NCBI GenBank assembly: GCA_015345905.1
Contig: JADDTR010000001.1
Coordinates: 1,240,001 to 1,304,000, forward strand
Length of the DNA: 64,000 nt
DNA from: Aotearoamyces nothofagi
Taxonomy: Eukaryota > Ascomycota > Leotiomycetes > Leotiales > Tympanidaceae
Direction of reading: 5' to 3'
Position 1 is the first letter of the stretch. Every line of letters begins with the position of its first letter. The notes beneath the pieces are model-generated. The model had not been told where the DNA came from, made no database searches, and saw only the letters and a program-made list of their open reading frames with translations. A program made the translations under genes and the position numbers. Positions 57,320 through 64,000 of this stretch are shown here, in pieces.

Positions 57320-58828
57320 CTATGAATAGAACTGGCTCTTTTGAAAACTCTCCGCGCTGATGTCGCCTGCCTTCCCTTCGACAACTGGAGCGATTGTGCT
57401 TTGGCTGGTCAAGCTGCTCGTGCGACTTCCGCTTTGGCTTGCGCTCTTGATCTGGGCCACGGTTTGGCCTGGTTTTCTCGCTTCGGTGAGATAGACACCT
57501 GGTAGATATCCTACCCTTCCATCTCGCGCTCTACATCGCCACCACTCACTGGGGCTTCCCATGGGATCACTCTTGCTGAGCACAGCTACTAAGTCGCCCT
57601 TCTTTACCTCTAGATCTACACCCTGGACTGCTGCTCCACTCTCTGGTGTGAAGTCATAAAGGACTCTGCAAAAGTCGAGTTTGCTTGGGTCTAAAGGATT
57701 CTGGAGAATTGGTTGACCGTCTGGTCCGAACTGGATACCAGATGCAGCCATACGCTCCCTCTCAGCTGCTTCTTGGGAGGCAGCTAAGGCCTTAATCAGC
57801 TTGCCCATCAAGTATGGGAGACCAAAGGCGGCGGCGAGGAATACAAGGAATGGCTTCTTTGATAGTCGGGCTGGTGCAGTTGGAGTGCCGTCAGGCAGAG
57901 TAGTACGGCCTTCAAAGCGAGCAAAGGCCGTTGGTGTCAGTGCAGTTGCGTCGGCTGGTGGTGGACGACCTGTGACTTTCGCAAAGAGTGTACGCAGCCA
58001 TCGGAGGATGGTAAAGATCCCCAATATTGACCCGAGGGTATTTCGAAGGTTGCCGAACTGTTCAGCCACCGATACCATAGCTATTGATGTTAGTTTTTAA
58101 TCCAGGATCATCGCCATCTTGATATCAAGACTTGTCTGAACATACCAAAGAAACTTGAATGCGTGGCCATATATGTGCTTTCCAGCATCTGGGCAAATCC
58201 ACCGAATGCACCGACGATACTTTCGATGATTTGGAACGTAGCTTGTGTGCTATTGCTGAAGCTGTTCGTCAAGCTATTCGGGTCATTTGGATCACCAGGC
58301 ATCCCACCCATGCCACCCATTCCTCCATACATCCCACCACCCATACCACCATATCCACCTCCCATGCTGCCATACATCCCACCCATGCCTCCCATCCCTC
58401 CGTACATGCTTGAGCCGTATCCACCGTAGCCGCCCATGCCTCCCATCCTAGAGTACGGTGAAGAGTAGGAGGAGCCAATTCCACCGTAAGGGGAAGTTCC
58501 TAGTCGATTCGCACCATATGGAGAGTATGCTGACGCGTTTCGGTTTACGGCGGCTGTGAGTGTTGATGGTCGTTCCGGGATGGCCGGTGCACCTGGTGAT
58601 GTTGTCGCGAGGGTAGAAGAGGTGGCAGAATTGCCTATGCCTAGAGGAGAGCTACCAGATGTGATGGAGCTGGAAGTTGGGAGTGCTATCCACCAATATG
58701 AGATGTAAGTAGATTGTCCGACCGTATTGGATAATGCGCAATCGGGTAACTGAGGCCCACTTACCACTGCTTGCGCCTACTGCGCCGTTCTGCCGTTCCC
58801 ATGGTTTCGGCGGGCTCACTGTAGCCAT
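57320..58828 (-). CDS. pex13: Peroxisomal import docking protein Pex13
   Basis: Three minus-strand exons (58828-58765, 58685-58146, 58080-57320) encode 454 residues. The start MATVSPPKPWERQNGAVGAS has the KPWE motif typical of Pex13. A Tyr/Gly/Met-rich segment follows at about residues 95-165 (repeats of MYGGMGGMGG), the low-complexity YG region now known in Pex13 as a possible selective import phase. Hydrophobic segments follow (FTILRWLRTLFAK, KPFLVFLAAAFGLPYLMGKL). The SH3 domain is near 335-400 (CRVLYDFTPESG, LEVKKGDLVAVLSKSD, EWWRCRARDGRVGYLPGVYL) and binds Pex14 and Pex5. The C-terminal tail is Ser-rich. It sits in the peroxisome membrane. The intron joins restore SSA-LPTSS and FFA-MVSVAEQ. 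Confidence 0.95.
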
Positions 58829-59583
58829 CTCGACAACCTTCCTGTATGTATGTGGCGTACCTCGCTCAAGATGATCTTATCGTTGATGAGGATGGGTTGA
58901 TGAGGAGTGGAGATCTCATGAGTGCGGCAAAAGCTAGTTTTGCGGGGTTTAGCGTCGTGATTGCATTTGACCGATGTTCGACGTAAGCACAAGAGACATA
59001 GGCTATTCTAAAATGATTTTGTCTGTGCATATAAAGAATATGATCACGTCAATGGGAGCAGAATTTTTGCCAAATTGTCTCGATAGATTCCTAGCAGAGG
59101 TGGTTGGTCATTGACATTTCGGTCGGCTCATGAGCCGAGGCTTCGTTATCCGGCGACTCTGACCTACGAACAAACATGAAGGGGTGAGTCACAAGTTGGC
59201 ATATATTCCATGTGAATTTTTACGGAAGGGATATATTGTACGGTTCCTTATGATTTCTGTTTGTTTTTGAATAATACGGCTTTTGATAAAAATGAAGCTA
59301 CATTCAGAGAAATACAAAAGCGCATGATTCTTGATCCTCACACACCCGGAGTGCGCATAATATATATATTGTCTGTCACCTGTAGGCGGCGCCAGTCAAG
59401 TTATAGAGTTACATCCGCACCAGTTAAATACTAGTACCACACTATTATTCCATCCTACCAATTGAAGACTTTTAAGTTTAAAGTTGGACATAAAAGCTTA
59501 AGCCCTTAATAAACACGTGTAGAACTAGATTTCAATCCAAAAAATACTTTTAATCTATTAATTGTACCTTTCATAACTCCAAA
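58829..59583. other. Intergenic spacer between pex13 and the 983-residue gene
   Basis: This is the pex13 promoter region on the left and an AT-rich 3' flank on the right. No repeat or gene was seen. Confidence 0.5.
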
Positions 59584-62500
59584 TTAAGAAACAGTGCCTA
59601 ACCCAAAAATCTTAGACATCAAACGCCCAAATCTAGTAGTACGTGGCCCCGCCTTAGTGACCTTGCATACCTCCCTTCGTTCGGCTATGAGGATATTTGA
59701 TGTAATCCTTCCCTCTGCAAGCAGCTTTCTTCGAAGCTGATCAAACTCCTCTGAGTCTTCATGTGTAAGACCAGCATCAATACTATCCTGAATCTGCTGA
59801 CACATGCGTCGGTCCCATTCCGCGACACGTGGATCATCCACTCCTCCAGGGACCCAGGTTCCATTTAAATTGACCCAGCTTTTAATAAACCGTTTCTTGC
59901 GGTTGATCAAAAGTCTGCCATCGAAGCCGAGCATGAATTTCTTTTTGCCGATCTGAACCATTGGCCCCTCGGAGAATTCTTCTGCCTGCAATCCATTTGT
60001 GAGTGTTGGGTTGACGACTGGCCATGCCGAGGATACCTGCTCCTGTACAGTAGGAAATCCAGCTCTAACTTGAGATGGGTGCATGACCTTTGGAACCAGC
60101 TTTCTACCCGAGGGGAATGGTAATGGCTGGACATGTGCTGGGACAGTTGTTGGAATAGGGTACAAGTTATCTGGAGGGCCGTTGCGGTATGGATGGCCTA
60201 AATAAGCACCAGATCGCTGAAGGGAATTGCAATCGCGCCGTGAAATTTCTCTGAGTACTTCGCCCGTTTTCTGCTTTTTGGAACTGGCATTGCTTCGTTC
60301 ATTTGTTCTCTTTCGTTTCCTGTAATTGGTATCGTTATCATCCTCGGTAGATTTATCTTCAGCCACTTCCATACATGCGGTGGTAGGAATAGGCGTAGGA
60401 TCGCGAATACCTGCCGCATTCAAAGATTGTTTCTGGGCAGCCAAGAACGTGTCATAGTTCTTCACCGGAGATGAAATTATGCTTGAATAATGCGTCTGCT
60501 GGACTTGAAGTTGGAGTGGTACCTCATTTCCCTCCTGTGCACGTGCTGCTTGAGCTTTCGAAATGGCATAAATATGATGGCTATCATGGCCACCAATCTC
60601 AATGGCATCTGCATAGTACGAAAAAGAAAACAGAGGCACCCCCTCAGCAATAGCTACCTGGGCTGCGCGTAAAGCTTGAAGGAAACTGTTCTCCTGAGCG
60701 ATAGAGTTATCTGTGCTTGGCCCGACTGCCCCATTACGAACTATCGACAGAGAAAAGGGGTTATGGCGGTCTTTGAAAGCTGGTAAGGCACGCTCGAGAG
60801 ACCACTGTTGTAAAAAAAAAAAAAGTTAGTACATATTCATTGAAAGAAGTGATAAATGATTTGAAATGTGCATGAAAATACTGACGCCAAGGCCCTGGTT
60901 GTCTTCCTTTGTAACTTCGTCTCCTCCCATTGTATGAGAACTGATAACAAGCTGGGAAAGGTTTTCCGCATCTTTACCAATCTCCACAAGCTCTTCGTAT
61001 CTGAAGTCAATCCCGGTATTCAATACCTGCAGTCGTACCAGAGACTCCATTTGCGCTTGGATCGCCATGAAGAGCTCAGAGCTAAGGAGGGAGAGGTGTC
61101 TCGGTGCTCGTGTATCATCGTTGACACACCCCTCAATCTCAATTACCTCTAATTCAAAGAGTCCGCGCCGTAGGAAGTCGAGGGTATATCGCTGGTCTTG
61201 AACATAAGCGTCCCAATACGCTGACCCACGAAGCTTTGCTTTGCTCAGATCGCCGAATTTGACTTTGAACCACCTCAGCCTATGAGCCTCACGCACAAGT
61301 GCTCCATAAACAGCGAGTAGATGCTCGCATTTATTGACTTCCAGGCTGACTAGGTACGATTTATCAATGGCCGACACAATGTGCTTTGAAAGGCTACCAA
61401 CAGCTAAAAGGGCGAGATGCCGAACTCGAAGAATAGGCTCATTACCGAGAAGCGGTTCTACCTGGTCTGCTTGCCCACCTAGAATGTAATTGGGCCCTTG
61501 CGAAAGAAGGCTCTCTCTCGGATCAGATTTAGTTCTGTCGATAGTTAACGAAAGCAACTCGGTGTATCCGGATTTTGAGATTATAGAGAGGGCCTTGATG
61601 ACGTCCTGATCGTTCTTCAAATTTAATACGATTTGGACTTGGCATCGTTCGTTGACCTTTAATTTCTCACACTCTTTCTGTGTCCTTTCCAGTAAGGACA
61701 GCTTTTCGGTTTGCCGCACTGCATCGTTTAATGCCATTATTGGTGCATATTCGACCATGCGCCCGTTGATATTAAGATATAGGGAGCTTAATTTTGGACA
61801 ATTCAATGCGAGTACTCCAAATAACGGTTCGCTGATTGGCACATTAGATCCCCAGCTGTTATTTAATCAGTATTTCATTAAGCCTTATTCCACATGTTGT
61901 GACTTACTTGAAAGCTTCTAAGTTCTGCAGAGACTGAACCACCTTTAGGATACCCAACCATCGACGTCGTACCTTGTCTACATTTAGGCGCAAGTCCCAT
62001 TCCAACTTACTATTTTCGGTGTGGTCGCTCCAATCTGAGAGCTGTTCTCTGTCGGGATATGCATAGTTACCATTGGCCGATATGTGCTCAATCACCTGTA
62101 GCTCAACCTCTCCGTGAATTTGCTGACGAAATCGACCGTCAACAAGCGGATCTTGCGTAAAGGCCACCTCTTTGATAGAATTCGGGTTTAAACCCCAACT
62201 AGTTTGTGGGGTTAATCGAGATCGACGGACATGTCTTGTAAAGCCATCAATAAACCTTTCGAGCTTTGAAGATGTGTTTCTGTCATCCTCGTAGCATGAA
62301 TCAACACAAATGCTGATCTTGTCACAAAAAGCTTTATTGAAGGCCGATCCGACGAGCCTACCCAGTACGTAACGACATTTCCAAGGCCTGAGTTTGGCGG
62401 TCCATGCTGCGTTAGGCTCGAGATCGTATTGGGTGCGCAGGATGTCCAGGACCTTGTCGAGGACTGAAGGGCCCCGTCCGTAATTGGTGTATACGTGACC

Positions 62501-62668
62501 GAGATGACTAAGCAGGTTTGAGCTGTGGGGATGCCGTCCACCATCTGGTGCTGGAGACTCATCCCATCTGACATATTCATCTAGAGCCGTGTACGAAGGA
62601 TGAAACAGGAGTTTAGTTCGCATATCATGTGGTGTCCGAGGAGCCATTTCGATTGCTAAGGAGAGCAT
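59584..62668 (-). CDS. Large uncharacterised protein, 983 residues
   Basis: Three minus-strand exons (62668-61908, 61855-60886, 60804-59584) encode 983 residues in one frame. The introns have GTAAGT and GTCAGT donors; the second has a textbook TACTAAC branch followed by 15 T residues. The start at 62668 has an alternative Met seven codons later (MAPRTPHDMRT). Residues 1-580 look like an irregular leucine-rich or F-box-type superhelix, with phrases such as LNCPKLSSLYLNINGRM, LRVRHLALLAVGSLSKHIVS, LVSLEVNKCEHLLAVYGALV and FELEVIEIEGC, but no F-box is recognisable. Residues 640-800 are polar and probably disordered with a basic nuclear-signal-like stretch RKRKRTNERSNASSKKQK. A C-terminal block (KKFMLGFDGRLLINRKKRFI, WVNLNGTWVPGGVDDPRVAE) looks folded. 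Function unknown. Confidence 0.78.
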
Positions 62669-63482
62669 AGAACAGGCAGGTTGAGAATGGTATCTTGCGA
62701 TAGAAGGAATAAATTCAGATATGGGGTAGGCATATTTTTGAGAAGGTGGAAACTGATTATCATTGTTGTATCAAGACAAAGAGTGTTGTCTTCAACACTC
62801 GCACATGCCGGATGCGGCAGACAAACAAAGGAATCGAAGGAACTGGATTTATGATATTCAGAAACGAGCAAGAGCATTAGAGCAGAACAATGCGAGGAGA
62901 GCCGCGAACGGAAACGAGAGCAGCGATGGCCGAAAGGATCTCAACATCTTTCGGGACGAATAGTGACCTGGGCGTGTGCGTCCACGCAAGACACCAGGCA
63001 TGCTTTGTTGCAGCTCGGATCGCAGCACATTATTTCTTCCCATGCCACAACCGCATGTAGCTCTGAAGCCAGACAACAAAAAAGAGCTCCACCAACAGTG
63101 ATATTGGCCGCAGCGGACAGTCCAGGGCAGCTTCTGCTCCGGCCGCCACGCATCGGACCTTTACTTCAAGAGCAGCTCGAGGCTGGCAGGATAGACACAG
63201 ATCATGGCATCCTCACAAGATATACGCCGGCAACAAGGCGAGCGCTGCCTGCACTTTAGATCTGCAAAGAACCGAAGTCCCGTCCCAGCCGTAGGCACTC
63301 CGGTATTCCGGTGCATGGCACAGATATGGCTGATGGATGGAATGGAGACTCGCGACATGGAGGTGGCGGGCGGCGGGACAAGACACGCTGGCTGTGGGTG
63401 CCTGATATCGGAGGCGGCGACAATAGGCGAGACGGAAGGGTGAGAATTGGATTGTCTGGGGAAAACGGCGCCGTCAAAAAGC

Positions 63483-63524
63483 GGGCGGTGGGCAGTGGGC
63501 AGCGGGCAGCGGGCAGCGGGCAGC
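63483..63524. repeat. 7-bp tandem repeat (GGGCAGC), 6 copies
   Basis: GGGCGGT, GGGCAGT, then four exact GGGCAGC units. Confidence 0.92.
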
Positions 63525-63600
63525 GGCACGTGAGCAAACGGGTGACGGACGGTATGCGACGCAAATCTACGGCGGACACGACACGCAATACTGCAGAGCA

Positions 63601-63649
63601 CGCCGCACGCCGCACGCCGCACACCGCACACCGCACGCCGCACTCTGCA
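63601..63649. repeat. 7-bp tandem repeat (CGCCGCA), 7 copies
   Basis: Units are CGCCGCA x3, CACCGCA x2, CGCCGCA and CTCTGCA in strict register. Confidence 0.9.
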
Positions 63650-63975
63650 CCCGCCACAACCCTCCCACGCCTGCCAGCATCTCGCATCTCGCAGGTTGCA
63701 TGTTGCATCCCGGATCACACGTTACAGTCTGTCCCCATCACATCGCACCCGTCGACCGCATCACCCAGCTCCGCCTGCGCTCCTCGGTCCAGTCGGATGT
63801 GACCGGTTCCCGGTACTATAGCGCCTCTTCCTGCGCCCCCCGGCGTAGCCAACCACCCAACCACAGAGCCACGGCGGCCTCGCACGGCCTCCAGCTCCTC
63901 TCGCTGTGAGGGACCACCGCCCTCCTGCCCTTCCCTGGCCCACGTCCTCCCCACACTCTCGTCGCCCTCTCCCTC

Positions 63976-63996
63976 CCTCCAACCTCCAACCTCCAA
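63976..63996. repeat. 7-bp tandem repeat (CCTCCAA), 3 copies, near window end
   Basis: Three exact CCTCCAA units are seen before the window ends with CCTT. Confidence 0.85.
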
Positions 63997-64000
63997 CCTT

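Larger units (their letters stand above)
62669..64000. other. Repeat-bearing spacer at the right end
   Basis: No supported gene. A short basic ATG-started frame (62805-62963) is noted under findings. Three 7-bp tandem arrays lie at 63483-63524, 63601-63649 and 63976-63996, and the DNA is GC-rich. Confidence 0.5.

Noticed and set aside
63161-63802. Frames of 150-185 codons on both strands near the right end
   Set aside because: They depend on the 7-bp arrays, which stay open in several frames at once.

Overview
The window is nuclear DNA of a filamentous ascomycete (Pezizomycotina). The evidence is the many short introns of about 46 to 94 nt with GTAAGT-like donors and CTAAC-type branch sites, compact genes separated by long GC-rich or AT-rich spacers, and a set of fungus-specific families: NoxA, an RlmA-type MADS factor, Atg14, Tos1, a class I myosin with an Arp2/3-binding tail, and Pex13. 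Protein wording in NoxA, myosin-I and Atg14 leans towards Leotiomycetes, but this is an impression from memory, not a measured result. No rRNA, convincing tRNA, CRISPR array, or recognisable transposon or virus-derived gene was found.

Layout. 1-2196 (minus) holds the N-terminal 732 codons of a long disordered conserved protein that runs off the left edge. 2197-8582 is a 6.4 kb gene-poor spacer, GC-rich with short tandem repeats on the left and sharply AT-rich around 7.6-7.9 kb. 8.6-23.7 kb is an RNA-processing block: a BTB-like protein, a THO complex subunit 1 protein whose reading frame continues into a guanylate kinase domain, the spliceosomal helicase Aquarius (Cwf11) transcribed head-to-head from it, an MDR dehydrogenase, and Ntr2. 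23.9-30 kb carries a DUF3844 membrane protein, a probable mitochondrial membrane protein of unknown role, a DsbA-like thioredoxin-fold protein and a short-chain dehydrogenase. 32.7-44.1 kb carries growth and cell-wall functions: RlmA, myosin-I and NoxA. 44.9-48.8 kb has a possible small membrane protein, a 202-residue orphan and Atg14. 51.3-62.7 kb has Tos1, a 311-residue orphan, Pex13 and a 983-residue orphan. The right end (62.7-64 kb) is a repeat-rich spacer.

Functional themes. THOC1, Aquarius and Ntr2 all act on nascent or spliced mRNA. RlmA (wall-integrity transcription), Tos1 (wall protein), myosin-I (actin patches, hyphal tip endocytosis) and NoxA (superoxide signalling in differentiation) serve polarised growth. 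Atg14 and Pex13 serve autophagy and peroxisome import. This is normal fungal interspersion, not a metabolic gene cluster. The most unusual items are the stop-free THOC1-guanylate kinase frame and an 830 bp intergenic array with about fourteen TTNNTCCGG-like elements. Exon borders were read by eye from splice signals and frame; frame arithmetic closes for every multi-exon model listed.
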